Virus record (IMG/VR): IMGVR_UViG_3300025645_000047
Location: 1-64,000 of that record
DNA from: a virus
Length of the DNA stretch: 64,000 bases
Direction: 5' to 3' (one strand)
Part shown: positions 43,048-52,191 of the stretch, piece after piece
Numbering within the stretch: position 1 is the stretch's first letter
How the letters are laid out: every line of letters begins with the position of its first letter
Made by a program: the position numbers and the translations under genes
Notes under the pieces: generated by a model
What the model was told of the DNA's origin: nothing
What the model saw: the letters and a program-made list of their open reading frames with translations, nothing else
Databases searched by the model: none

Positions 43048-45603
43048 ATGGCATTAGAAAAAGATCCAAAAAATAATAAACCTTCATTTAACGTGAAGGC
43101 TTATAAGCATGCCATCTCTATGATAGAATCTAATGGAGGTAAATTACTAGAAGCAGGCAGGAGCAAAACAACTGGAGAACTATTATCATCTGCAGCTGGT
43201 AAGTATCATTTTCTTTATGATGAAATAATGCATGATCCTTCTATGAAGGGTGTATCTAAAAGAGAGTTTATAAATGATCCTGAACTTCAGGAAGAAATAA
43301 TGGACAAGGCTCTTAATGGAAACCTTAAGGGATACACTTATGGAATAGATTACGCAAAACAATTAAAAGAAGAATTTAACACAAATCATACTGCAGAAGA
43401 GCTTGCAGCTTTAACTCATTTCTTAGGAGCAGGAGGAGTTAAGACTTACTTAAGAGATCCTGATTATGTAGTTCCGGGAGAATTAAATGCAACAGGTCAA
43501 CAATACGCAGATAGGTTTACAAAGAATTATAACACTTATACTCCTCCTGAAGAAGAGGCTTTAATAGAAGGTGCACCTGTAGATACACCTGTAGCTGAGC
43601 CTACACAAGCTTTACCTAATCAACCTATGCAATCAAGAAGGAGAAGTAGTAGAGATGCAGCACAATCAAGTAGGCCAAGAATAGAAAATTTACCCATGAG
43701 CTCTAGAAATCTCATGAAGAAAAATATTACCATACAAGATTTGCCACCAATGCAAGGTATGAATCCAGTGCAAGCTATGGATCCAATGTCAAATCCTCTT
43801 CAGTTTGGAGGTTATAATAAACTTGTAATGGGAGGTCCCACAGGTGCAGATGATGCAGCAGAAGATGCATCAGGCCCTGGTGCTGGTGCTTATGTAGCAG
43901 CTGCAGGAACTGCAATGGAATTAGGTAATATGGCGTTTGGAGCCACAGGTATTAGTAGAGATGGATCAACCCCTCCACCAGATGTTCCTTCTCAAGGAGC
44001 AGCAGCAGCAGCAGGTATGTTAAAGGGTGCAGCAGCAGGTGCAGCATTTGGGCCATGGGGTGCAGCAATAGGAGGTGGAGTTGGAGCAGTAGCAGGATTT
44101 GTTGGACAAGGAAAACAAAAAGATGATGCAGCTGAGGCTGCGTTTCAATACGAAGCAAACATGCATAACCAAGCAAGTAATAGTTATGCTAAAGGTGGTA
44201 TGTTAAAAAGAGCTGATGGTTCTTATTCTAAAAGAGGGCTATGGGATAACATAAGAGATAATAAAGGATCTGGAAAGAAACCTACTGAACAAATGTTAGC
44301 TCAAGAAAGAAAGATAAACAGCAAGGAAGAAGGTGGGCCATTAGATCCTCTTACTAATACTGGAACTAAGACTCTTGAAGACAAAAAACCAAAACCAGCA
44401 TATACTGAACAACAAGAGAAAGCTATACAGGACTCAATAAAAGCAATCAAGCAAATATATGGTGAAAATGTTGATCAAGGAACTATCAATACTATACTAA
44501 GTAATATAGAAATTGAAACTGGATTTAGAGATCTAAGAGAAAAGGCTTATTCATTTGATAGAATTAAAGAGTTAGGAGATGGTGACTTATACAGTGCTAA
44601 CAAGAACTTAGATAAATGGGGTAAAGGTAAAGCTGCCTATAACAAACTTAGCAAACCAGAAAGAATATCTGTTATGTATTATGGTGATACAGATCACGCA
44701 GACATTGCTGGAGGTACTGGTGTATTACAATTAACTAGTGCTAACTATGGTGGTAACAGCAAAACAGAAGATGAAATAACCAAAGCTTCTAATCAGCTAG
44801 GCTTAAGTAATAGCAAGTTAGCTGACAACTTCTATGACAGTACATTGTTAACTCTTCAAGTAATGAAAGATAGAGGCCATGACTTTTCTGGTTTTGGTAA
44901 TGCAAAAGATGCAAGATTCTCTGTAGTTAATCCTGGACAGAATTATGATAAGATGGACGCAAAAAAGCAAGCTATACTTGATAATGATTACTCTAGCTAT
45001 TATGGAAACATGAACCAGTCAGTTGACCCAAGTATCATAACAAACAATACTGGATTAGATCAAAGTACTAAAGATAGATTTTTAAAAACAAATGAAGCGA
45101 CAGGACTCACTCCTGACATAGTTGAAAAGCTAACTCAGCAAGCACCAATAAGGGAAACAAATCCAATGCTAGCTGCATTCACATCAGACCCTAACAAAGA
45201 CTTATTCTCAGGAATAGGAATGAACTACCAAAAGCAAAAAATGTCTTCTTACGAAGAAGATGAGATGATGAAAAATATTCAAGGGCAAAATCAAAATCAA
45301 TTTATGAGTGGTGGAGAAATGAACTCTCAAGTAAGACCAGGAGGAGGAGCATCAGAATTAGTTACTTTGTTTGAGAACGGAGGTTCACATAGTCAAAACT
45401 CTTTAGGCGGAATACCTCAAGGTGTAGGTGCTAATGGTAAACCAAACTTAGTAGAAGAAGGAGAAACAAAATGGAATGATTACATATTTTCAAACTCTAT
45501 TGACATGGATGGTAACTTTACTGGTGAAGATGGAAAGAAAACTAATGTATTTAAAAAGAATAAAGAAAAAAATTCTTTTAATATTGAAAACTTTAAATTA
45601 TAA
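43048..45603 (+). CDS. two-domain virion murein hydrolase
   Basis: The 851-residue protein has an N-terminal lysozyme-like domain (about 8-165) with MIESNGGK (Glu27-Ser28) and SSAAGKYHFL (48-57), as in lytic transglycosylases. A proline and arginine-rich linker follows, then a glycine/alanine-rich segment (about 264-355) that may cross membranes. A second lysozyme-superfamily domain (about 451-650) looks GH19-like, with IEIETGF near 487-493 and GGTGVLQLT near 553. It probably enters the host during ejection and opens the wall. It is preceded by its own promoter and lies next to ejected cargo genes. Confidence 0.7.
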   Translation: MALEKDPKNNKPSFNVKAYKHAISMIESNGGKLLEAGRSKTTGELLSSAAGKYHFLYDEIMHDPSMKGVSKREFINDPELQEEIMDKALNGNLKGYTYGIDYAKQLKEEFNTNHTAEELAALTHFLGAGGVKTYLRDPDYVVPGELNATGQQYADRFTKNYNTYTPPEEEALIEGAPVDTPVAEPTQALPNQPMQSRRRSSRDAAQSSRPRIENLPMSSRNLMKKNITIQDLPPMQGMNPVQAMDPMSNPLQFGGYNKLVMGGPTGADDAAEDASGPGAGAYVAAAGTAMELGNMAFGATGISRDGSTPPPDVPSQGAAAAAGMLKGAAAGAAFGPWGAAIGGGVGAVAGFVGQGKQKDDAAEAAFQYEANMHNQASNSYAKGGMLKRADGSYSKRGLWDNIRDNKGSGKKPTEQMLAQERKINSKEEGGPLDPLTNTGTKTLEDKKPKPAYTEQQEKAIQDSIKAIKQIYGENVDQGTINTILSNIEIETGFRDLREKAYSFDRIKELGDGDLYSANKNLDKWGKGKAAYNKLSKPERISVMYYGDTDHADIAGGTGVLQLTSANYGGNSKTEDEITKASNQLGLSNSKLADNFYDSTLLTLQVMKDRGHDFSGFGNAKDARFSVVNPGQNYDKMDAKKQAILDNDYSSYYGNMNQSVDPSIITNNTGLDQSTKDRFLKTNEATGLTPDIVEKLTQQAPIRETNPMLAAFTSDPNKDLFSGIGMNYQKQKMSSYEEDEMMKNIQGQNQNQFMSGGEMNSQVRPGGGASELVTLFENGGSHSQNSLGGIPQGVGANGKPNLVEEGETKWNDYIFSNSIDMDGNFTGEDGKKTNVFKKNKEKNSFNIENFKL

Positions 45604-45611
45604 TAACTAAG

Positions 45612-45878
45612 ATGAAACAAACGCAAAATCAATTTTACGGAAAACTGGAAGAGCTTAAAGATCTTCCAACTGGATCAACATTCTTAGACGTAGAGTCAGG
45701 AGATATGTATTACGGTGTGGCAGGAACAATGGTAAAGGCTGGGAACTTTGTAGCTAACTCTACCATAGGAGAACCTACGGGATCTAGTCCAGTACTTAAT
45801 GCAGTATCACTCACTCAGGCAGAGTACAATGCAGGAACTCCATTAAATGGAACCTTGTATATGATAACAGACGCATAA
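45612..45878 (+). CDS. short protein with TQNQF anchor module
   Basis: The 88-residue protein starts with KQTQNQFYGKLEELKDLPTG. It shares the anchor found at the N-termini of the fibres at 11998 and 13183 but has no fibre body. It ends with LTQAEYNAGTPLNGTLYMITDA, a common short terminal motif of phage structural proteins. It lies nine bases after the hydrolase gene and just upstream of the BspA-like protein, so it may be the virion attachment point for that adhesin. Confidence 0.6.
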   Translation: MKQTQNQFYGKLEELKDLPTGSTFLDVESGDMYYGVAGTMVKAGNFVANSTIGEPTGSSPVLNAVSLTQAEYNAGTPLNGTLYMITDA

Positions 45879-45881
45879 GCT

Positions 45882-48755
45882 ATGAGTCTAAAACTAAAGT
45901 CTACGGACATAAATAAGTTATACCTGGGGGATGCCAGTATTAACAGAGCTTACTTAGGGACTAACCTTGCATTTGGAGAAGAGAACTTATTTAGTTTTGA
46001 AGCTGTCACCACAGAAGCGACTCAATCATTTCACATGCCATTACTATCTACTAGTACAGTTAATGCAACTGTAGACTGGGGAGATGGTACTATAAACACA
46101 ATCACATCATACGATGATCCTAATGCAATTCATGAATATGCCGTGGCAGACACATACAATGTAGTCGTTACTGGCGAATTGAATGGATGGTCATTTGGAG
46201 AGTATAAGGCAGCAGGAGATAATGATCCAGCTCCTGTTTCATTTGAAGATGTACAAATAGGTTCTGGATTAACACTTACACTTGATGACGGCACTAGTAC
46301 TGACTTCGAAGTTGATATAACTGCTGCAAATGGTGGAACTCCAATAACTTTACCGGCAGGAAATTATTGGATAAGTTTTGCACCTAGAGTAACGGGTGCT
46401 TCTGCTGGTTCTGGACGTTGGAACTGGAATGGTTCTGATTATGTTGCTCCCTATGAAGGAGTATTAATTGATCCGGGTAATTTATTTGGAGGAGGATTTA
46501 CCTCTTGGACTGGTCTTGAATCAACAATAGGTACTGGTTATAATTCTTTGAATGGAGTGTTAACTGATTCTTTGGGTAATGATTTATACAACGTTACACC
46601 AAATACCGCTGGTATAATTTCTACTAATGGATCAACTGATGATGGTGTACTATGTAGTACTTATATCACGCTTACACAAGAAGCAACATTAGGTACATTT
46701 TCAGTTCAGGGGATGATGAGTGGGGTTGACAATACTATAGCCGCCCTATTGACTGGTGCAGACTTCTTTATATATGAAGATGCAAATTTAGGAGTTCCGG
46801 TTACTCCAGGTACTAGCTTATACTCTACCCTTATAGGTGACGTTTCAAATTGGGGACAATTTGATATTACTGAACCAGGTGCCTTTTCTCAATGTGTTAA
46901 CATGACAATTACAGCTACAGACACGCCCAGCATCTCAGGAGATAGTCTTGCAGATACATTTAGTAACTGCGCTAGCTTAACAACCATACCTAGTATTGGT
47001 TACTGGAATGTTTCAAATGTACTATACATGAATTCCTGCTTTAATGATTGTTCTATAACCAATATAAATGATATAAACAACTGGGGTTCTACTACATCTA
47101 ACGTTGTAGATGCAACATCTATGTTTTCAGTTTTAAATGCAACATCACTAAACCTATCAAGCTGGGACGTATCAAGTCTTACTAATATAAGTGATATGTT
47201 TTTTAATAGTAGTTTAGTTTCAATTAATCTTACAAACTGGAGTTCAAATGTTATAACTAACTTTATTAGTGCTTTTCAAGGTTGTAATTCCCTAACAACA
47301 GTGACAGGTATTGAAACATTAATTAATAGTAACGCAACAGATATAAGCACACTATTTGATGACTGTAGTTCTTTAGCTGCCATAAACGCAAGTGCATGGG
47401 ATACAAGTAGTGTTGTAACTGCAACACAGGTTTTCAATAGGTGTACAAGTTTGACGTCAATAAATATGTCTAATTTGGATTTATCAAGTATGACGAATAT
47501 GTCACAGATGTTTCGCAACTGTTCTTCCTTAACTACACTAGATGTATCAGGATGGAAAAATGGTGGTTCAATTATTATGGCTTTTTTATTTTCAAACGCT
47601 TCACAGTTAGTATCTATTGATTTAAGTGCTTCAGTTTGTACTCCATCAAATACATCAGGTATGTATTCTGGTTGTACAAATCTTGTATCAACTGATATGA
47701 CAGGTTGGGACTTTACTAATACTGTTGCAGTTTCAAGCATGTTTTCTAATGCTAGTAACCTCGAAACAATAACAGGTCATGAAGACTTTAGATTTACTGG
47801 GCTCACTACAAGCATGAACTATATGTTCACCAATTGCTCTAGCTTAACTACACTTGACACTTCACTATGGGCTGTCACAGGAGTTACGAGTTTTCAATAT
47901 ACTTTTAGTGGGTGCACAGTATTAACGGCTCTTGATTTATCAGGCTGGAATACAACTAACGCTACTGACATGACTTGGACATTTGCTCAAATGCAGAGTC
48001 TAGTTTCATTAGATTTAACTGGATGGGATACCAGTAATGTAACTACCACACTAGCTGCATTCTATGACCTTAGATCTGTAACCTCTACATCCTTAATAGG
48101 ATTTGAAGATTTAGATGTGTCTTCTGTTGTAAATGCTGAATTTATGTTTGGTGGCACTACGCAAAATGACGGGTTCCCTTCAGGAGGAGGAAATAACTTT
48201 GATCTTAGTAACTGGAGATTTACATCTCTGGTAAATGGAAATCAAATGTTTAAAAATAATAGATTGATTTCAACGTTGGATGTCTCTAATTGGGATATGA
48301 GTCTCGTAACAAACATAGATAGTATTTTTGAAACATTAGATTTTTGTACTTCAATGATAGGATTAAATACTTGGAACACAGGTCTTGTACAAAATTTTGA
48401 GGCTGCATTCCAGAACAATAAGATTAACCCAAATATTGATATAGCTGGATGGGATGTAAGTTCTGCTACCAATATGAAAGACATGGTGTATGATTGTGAT
48501 TTATTTGATCAAGATCTTTCAGGATGGGATATAAATCAAGTTAGTAATTTTACTTCCTTTATGACTAATTCTTCAGGAATGTCAACAGCTAACTATGATG
48601 CAACCTTAATTGGTTGGGCTGCACAGATTCCATTGGCTTACAATGGTACTCTAGACTTTGGTGGATCACAATATACTTTAGGTGGAGCAGCAGCTACAGC
48701 TCACGCAAACTTAATTACAGATGTAGGAGCTATCTCAGACGGTGGTGGAATATAA
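45882..48755 (+). CDS. BspA-like (DUF285) leucine-rich repeat adhesin
   Basis: The 957-residue protein has a short phage-type N-terminus (INKLYLGDASINRAYLG, about 10-26). A PKD/BspA-like head domain follows (about 38-110) with VDWGDGT. A unique beta region runs to about 330, and then some 20 repeats of the DUF285/BspA type (about 330-880, period near 24 residues), each with patterns like LSGWDTSNVTxMxxMFxxCxSL. The C-terminus resembles bacterial surface proteins (YDATLIGW...LDFGGSQYTLGGAAATAHANLI). It is probably an exposed receptor-binding protein whose repeats came from a bacterial surface protein. Confidence 0.75.
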   Translation: MSLKLKSTDINKLYLGDASINRAYLGTNLAFGEENLFSFEAVTTEATQSFHMPLLSTSTVNATVDWGDGTINTITSYDDPNAIHEYAVADTYNVVVTGELNGWSFGEYKAAGDNDPAPVSFEDVQIGSGLTLTLDDGTSTDFEVDITAANGGTPITLPAGNYWISFAPRVTGASAGSGRWNWNGSDYVAPYEGVLIDPGNLFGGGFTSWTGLESTIGTGYNSLNGVLTDSLGNDLYNVTPNTAGIISTNGSTDDGVLCSTYITLTQEATLGTFSVQGMMSGVDNTIAALLTGADFFIYEDANLGVPVTPGTSLYSTLIGDVSNWGQFDITEPGAFSQCVNMTITATDTPSISGDSLADTFSNCASLTTIPSIGYWNVSNVLYMNSCFNDCSITNINDINNWGSTTSNVVDATSMFSVLNATSLNLSSWDVSSLTNISDMFFNSSLVSINLTNWSSNVITNFISAFQGCNSLTTVTGIETLINSNATDISTLFDDCSSLAAINASAWDTSSVVTATQVFNRCTSLTSINMSNLDLSSMTNMSQMFRNCSSLTTLDVSGWKNGGSIIMAFLFSNASQLVSIDLSASVCTPSNTSGMYSGCTNLVSTDMTGWDFTNTVAVSSMFSNASNLETITGHEDFRFTGLTTSMNYMFTNCSSLTTLDTSLWAVTGVTSFQYTFSGCTVLTALDLSGWNTTNATDMTWTFAQMQSLVSLDLTGWDTSNVTTTLAAFYDLRSVTSTSLIGFEDLDVSSVVNAEFMFGGTTQNDGFPSGGGNNFDLSNWRFTSLVNGNQMFKNNRLISTLDVSNWDMSLVTNIDSIFETLDFCTSMIGLNTWNTGLVQNFEAAFQNNKINPNIDIAGWDVSSATNMKDMVYDCDLFDQDLSGWDINQVSNFTSFMTNSSGMSTANYDATLIGWAAQIPLAYNGTLDFGGSQYTLGGAAATAHANLITDVGAISDGGGI

Positions 48756-48782
48756 AATTAAAAATATTTTAAAAAAAAGATT

Positions 48783-50120
48783 ATGGATATAATGTCAAAG
48801 TTTAACTTGCCTAAATATGTAAAAGGAAAATCCTTTTCTGAGGCAAGTGCTATTATTGCAAAAAAGTTTGAGGACAGGTCTGATCCAGAATCTGTTGCAA
48901 CACTTAATGACCTACAAGGAAGACTTCAACAAGCTCAAGAGTTTGTAAAAGCTGAACAAGAAAAAGCATCTCAACCAGAAGGAGCACCAGCAGAAGGAGC
49001 AGCTCAACATCAAATGCCTGATGGCAGTATGATGCCAGGAGCAGAGCATGGTGGTCAAGGTGGTGCAGAAGAACTTGCTGCAATGGCTGCAATGCAAGGA
49101 GGCCCAGGTCAAATGCCTCAGCAACCTATGGGACAAGAAGCTATGCCACAAGCTATGCCACAAGATCCAAACATGATGACATACGGAGGTATGAAGTACA
49201 TGTACGGAGGTAAAAAATATATGTCTGGAGGAAAGATGTACAAGAGTGGTGGAAGCATGCTAGCTAATATGTATGATGATGGAGGGCCAGTTCACAATGC
49301 TACTCCTCATCCACATTCTGAACAACAAAGGCCAATGATTGATGCACCTTATGCTATTCCTGATTCAGATGGAATATCTACAATGGGTTTTAATACACCT
49401 GAAATGCCTACTATAGCAAATTCTCCTTCTAAATTAGACTCTTACGGAATATCAGATAGTCTTAATAATGTTATGGAAACACCTAACGAGCTGTTTCAAA
49501 AAGATCAAGAAACTATTGCTAAAGAATATGCACAACATTTAAAAGATAAAAAGAAATCAGATAGAGAAAAAAAGACTAAATTTAACCCGGCAGAAGCTTT
49601 AAGGTATGCTCCAACATTAATGAGTGCTTTTAAACTAGCAGATTTAAAAAAGCCTACGCAAGTAGGAATGGATAGATTAGGAAATAGATACAACGAACAA
49701 TTAGTTGATGAAAGAGGATTACAGAACGCTGTTCAACAAGGTGCAATAAATCAAAGAGATGCAATACTTGGTTCCTCTGGTGGTTCTGGAGCTGCAGCTA
49801 GAGCTAACTTGTTAGCTAGTCAGTTGCAATCACAGAAAGGACTGTCAGCTGCAAACATGCAGGCAACAGAAATGAATAGAGCAGAGAATAGAGCTGGTCA
49901 AACGTTTAATAGAGATACAGATAAAGCTAATCTACAGCAATCTAATATGCAAACTGAATTTCAATTAGAACAGGATGCAGCATACGATAAAAACAGATCT
50001 AAACTTCTTGCTCAAATAGGAGCAGATTTAGGAGGAATAGGTCAAGAAGAATTATTTAAAAGATACCCTGAGTTAATGGGACTTAGCTACAGCTCAAGAG
50101 GTAAACATATAAAACCATAA
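48783..50120 (+). CDS. cargo-type virion protein (low complexity)
   Basis: The 445-residue protein (an alternative start is ATG 48792) has a Gln/Ala/Met/Pro-rich region (about 55-135). A block of GGxKYMxGGK repeats follows (about 136-160), and the C-terminal half is basic and helical. This repeat of Gly-Gly-Lys-Tyr-Met units is, in my experience, typical of the cargo-region proteins of crAss-like phages. Cargo proteins are packed in the virion and probably injected. It is followed by two other cargo genes and the RNA polymerase. Confidence 0.55.
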   Translation: MDIMSKFNLPKYVKGKSFSEASAIIAKKFEDRSDPESVATLNDLQGRLQQAQEFVKAEQEKASQPEGAPAEGAAQHQMPDGSMMPGAEHGGQGGAEELAAMAAMQGGPGQMPQQPMGQEAMPQAMPQDPNMMTYGGMKYMYGGKKYMSGGKMYKSGGSMLANMYDDGGPVHNATPHPHSEQQRPMIDAPYAIPDSDGISTMGFNTPEMPTIANSPSKLDSYGISDSLNNVMETPNELFQKDQETIAKEYAQHLKDKKKSDREKKTKFNPAEALRYAPTLMSAFKLADLKKPTQVGMDRLGNRYNEQLVDERGLQNAVQQGAINQRDAILGSSGGSGAAARANLLASQLQSQKGLSAANMQATEMNRAENRAGQTFNRDTDKANLQQSNMQTEFQLEQDAAYDKNRSKLLAQIGADLGGIGQEELFKRYPELMGLSYSSRGKHIKP

Positions 50121-50131
50121 TAAAAACAATC

Positions 50132-52165
50132 ATGGCTGGACGTACATACGAAGAAGTTACATCAGGATTTAAACCATTATCACTAGACGAGATAATGGCA
50201 ATTCCATTAGCAAAGCAAGCTCAAGAAGACGCATCTCAATTGTATTTTGATGATCTTCAATTGCTAGAAGAAAATGCATTAGCATCAGATAAAGATTATG
50301 TTCAAGGACAAGTTGGTGCATTGAAAGATGAGGCTACTAGTCTTTCTGATCAAATGATGGAGCAAGGTGTAGACAGAGGCTTTATGAATAAAGTTAAGGG
50401 ATTACGCACTAGAAAGAATAGAGAGTTTAGTGCAAGTGGTAAAACAGGAAAAGCTAATGCTGCTTATAATGAGTTTCAAGCTAATAAGCAAAACATTATG
50501 AATCGTAAAGATTTAAGTGATGCTCAAAAAAGAGCAGGTTTGCAAAGAGCACAAGACAACTATACAGGTGTAGAGGCAGGAGGAGAATATGAAGAATACA
50601 TAGGTACGGCAGAAGTAGATCTTATGGATAAAGGAAGAAAGATTGTAGCACAAATGACTCCAGTAGAAAGAGCAAGTGCTCTAGGTATGAGTTATGATCC
50701 GGAAACTGGAATATACTCAAGAGGTAGTTATGAAACAAGACAATTAGAGCCTGCTGATATGCAAAGGATTGTTTATAATGCATTAAAAAATGATCAAGGA
50801 GTAGCAGATTATTTATCAGAAGTAGACTCTCTAGGAATAGGAAACTCAGAACAGATGCTTATTACAGCTTCACAATCTGCAGGAGAAGTAGGAAATGTGG
50901 ATGTTTATAAAGAAACATTTACTCCTCTTCCAGCAAATTCTGCAGTTTACGGACAAGGAACTCCAACTGGAGATTTAAGAGAAAAGTGGGACACTAAAAC
51001 ATTGTACCAAGGAAGAGGATTGTGGGCTAATGAGGATACTTTTAATTTAGATGTAGCAGGAAAGCCATCTAAGTATTTTAAAGATGGAAATGTTATTCCA
51101 GTAATGGCTTCATACGATGAAGGATATGAAGAAGCATTAGTGAAAAAAAGAGCAAATTTTGAAGAAATATTACGTAAAAGTAATATGAGTACAAAAGAAA
51201 AGACTTATCAAAGAATGGCTTTTGATAATAACAACAAATCTGCAGATCAAATTGAAAAAGATCGCTTAAGACTAAAAGAAACTATTGACAAGATAAGAGA
51301 AAGCTATACAACTATTAAAGGAAATAATCCTGCATCAGCAAGACCAGCAGTAGGAAGTCCAGGAAGTAGAACGTACACTCCAGCAGTTGAAGCAAGTCCA
51401 TATACAGATCAAGAGATATATGATATATACACTCAAGGTGCTGAAAAAGCAGAGGCTTCTTACACTACAGCTATAGCTCCTTTAAATCCAAGTAACTTGT
51501 ATTATGGTCAACAAGACATGATAAAAGGAACAGAAGATGCTCCTGGAACATTTGCTAGTTCTACTTTAAAAATAGCTGGATTCCCATCGGGAGGTGCTGA
51601 TGTTATAGCTAAGCAATTAGGTATGTCTGAAGAGGAGTTTACAGCTCAGGTAGGGAAAACAGGTGCTCATCTTGGTTTTGCTCCAGGACATGTTGATATG
51701 CCAGGAGCACATGCTATGCAATTTAAACACAAAGATGGGTCTAGTTTTATACTTTATGTACAAAATGGAGGAGAATCAAAAGCTGTTCTTGAGCCAGTAA
51801 GTTGGATGAATAAAGCAATACAAGAAACTAAGCCTTTTACAACTTACAAAAGAAGGGCTCCAAGTGGAAAAATTAGATATGATCATATTATTACTGACCT
51901 TAATCCTAATACAAAAAGTTTTGACGCTTATACTGTAAGAACTACAGGTGAATATACTGAAAAAGAAATATCTGATATGAAATTTCAATATCTTCCAAAA
52001 TTTAACGCACAAGTTGCTGTAGATGATCAAGGCTTTCCCAAAGTTCCTCATGTATTAAAAAGAAACTACGATCAAGAAATGCAGTGGGCTACTGACGAAA
52101 TTACAACTATGTATGACACAAATGCTCATGGCAAAACATCAAAAACTTTAGCTAGCAAAAACTAG
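50132..52165 (+). CDS. cargo-type virion protein
   Basis: The 677-residue, largely helical protein is rich in Glu, Lys, Gln and Ala. Long coiled-coil stretches lie in the first third (about 25-170) and a more ordered domain lies in the last third (about 460-600). No enzyme motif is visible. It starts 12 bases after the preceding gene. Its place between the low-complexity cargo gene and the giant cargo gene matches the cargo protein set of crAss-like phages. A role in DNA ejection or in filling the tail is inferred. Confidence 0.5.
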   Translation: MAGRTYEEVTSGFKPLSLDEIMAIPLAKQAQEDASQLYFDDLQLLEENALASDKDYVQGQVGALKDEATSLSDQMMEQGVDRGFMNKVKGLRTRKNREFSASGKTGKANAAYNEFQANKQNIMNRKDLSDAQKRAGLQRAQDNYTGVEAGGEYEEYIGTAEVDLMDKGRKIVAQMTPVERASALGMSYDPETGIYSRGSYETRQLEPADMQRIVYNALKNDQGVADYLSEVDSLGIGNSEQMLITASQSAGEVGNVDVYKETFTPLPANSAVYGQGTPTGDLREKWDTKTLYQGRGLWANEDTFNLDVAGKPSKYFKDGNVIPVMASYDEGYEEALVKKRANFEEILRKSNMSTKEKTYQRMAFDNNNKSADQIEKDRLRLKETIDKIRESYTTIKGNNPASARPAVGSPGSRTYTPAVEASPYTDQEIYDIYTQGAEKAEASYTTAIAPLNPSNLYYGQQDMIKGTEDAPGTFASSTLKIAGFPSGGADVIAKQLGMSEEEFTAQVGKTGAHLGFAPGHVDMPGAHAMQFKHKDGSSFILYVQNGGESKAVLEPVSWMNKAIQETKPFTTYKRRAPSGKIRYDHIITDLNPNTKSFDAYTVRTTGEYTEKEISDMKFQYLPKFNAQVAVDDQGFPKVPHVLKRNYDQEMQWATDEITTMYDTNAHGKTSKTLASKN

Positions 52166-52191
52166 TAAATAATAATAGAAATCAAATTAGT

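Noticed and set aside
51602-51612. Reverse-strand match to the 12-mer (TTATAGCTAA)
   Set aside because: It lies inside the cargo coding sequence on the wrong strand, without a -7 box at the fixed distance.
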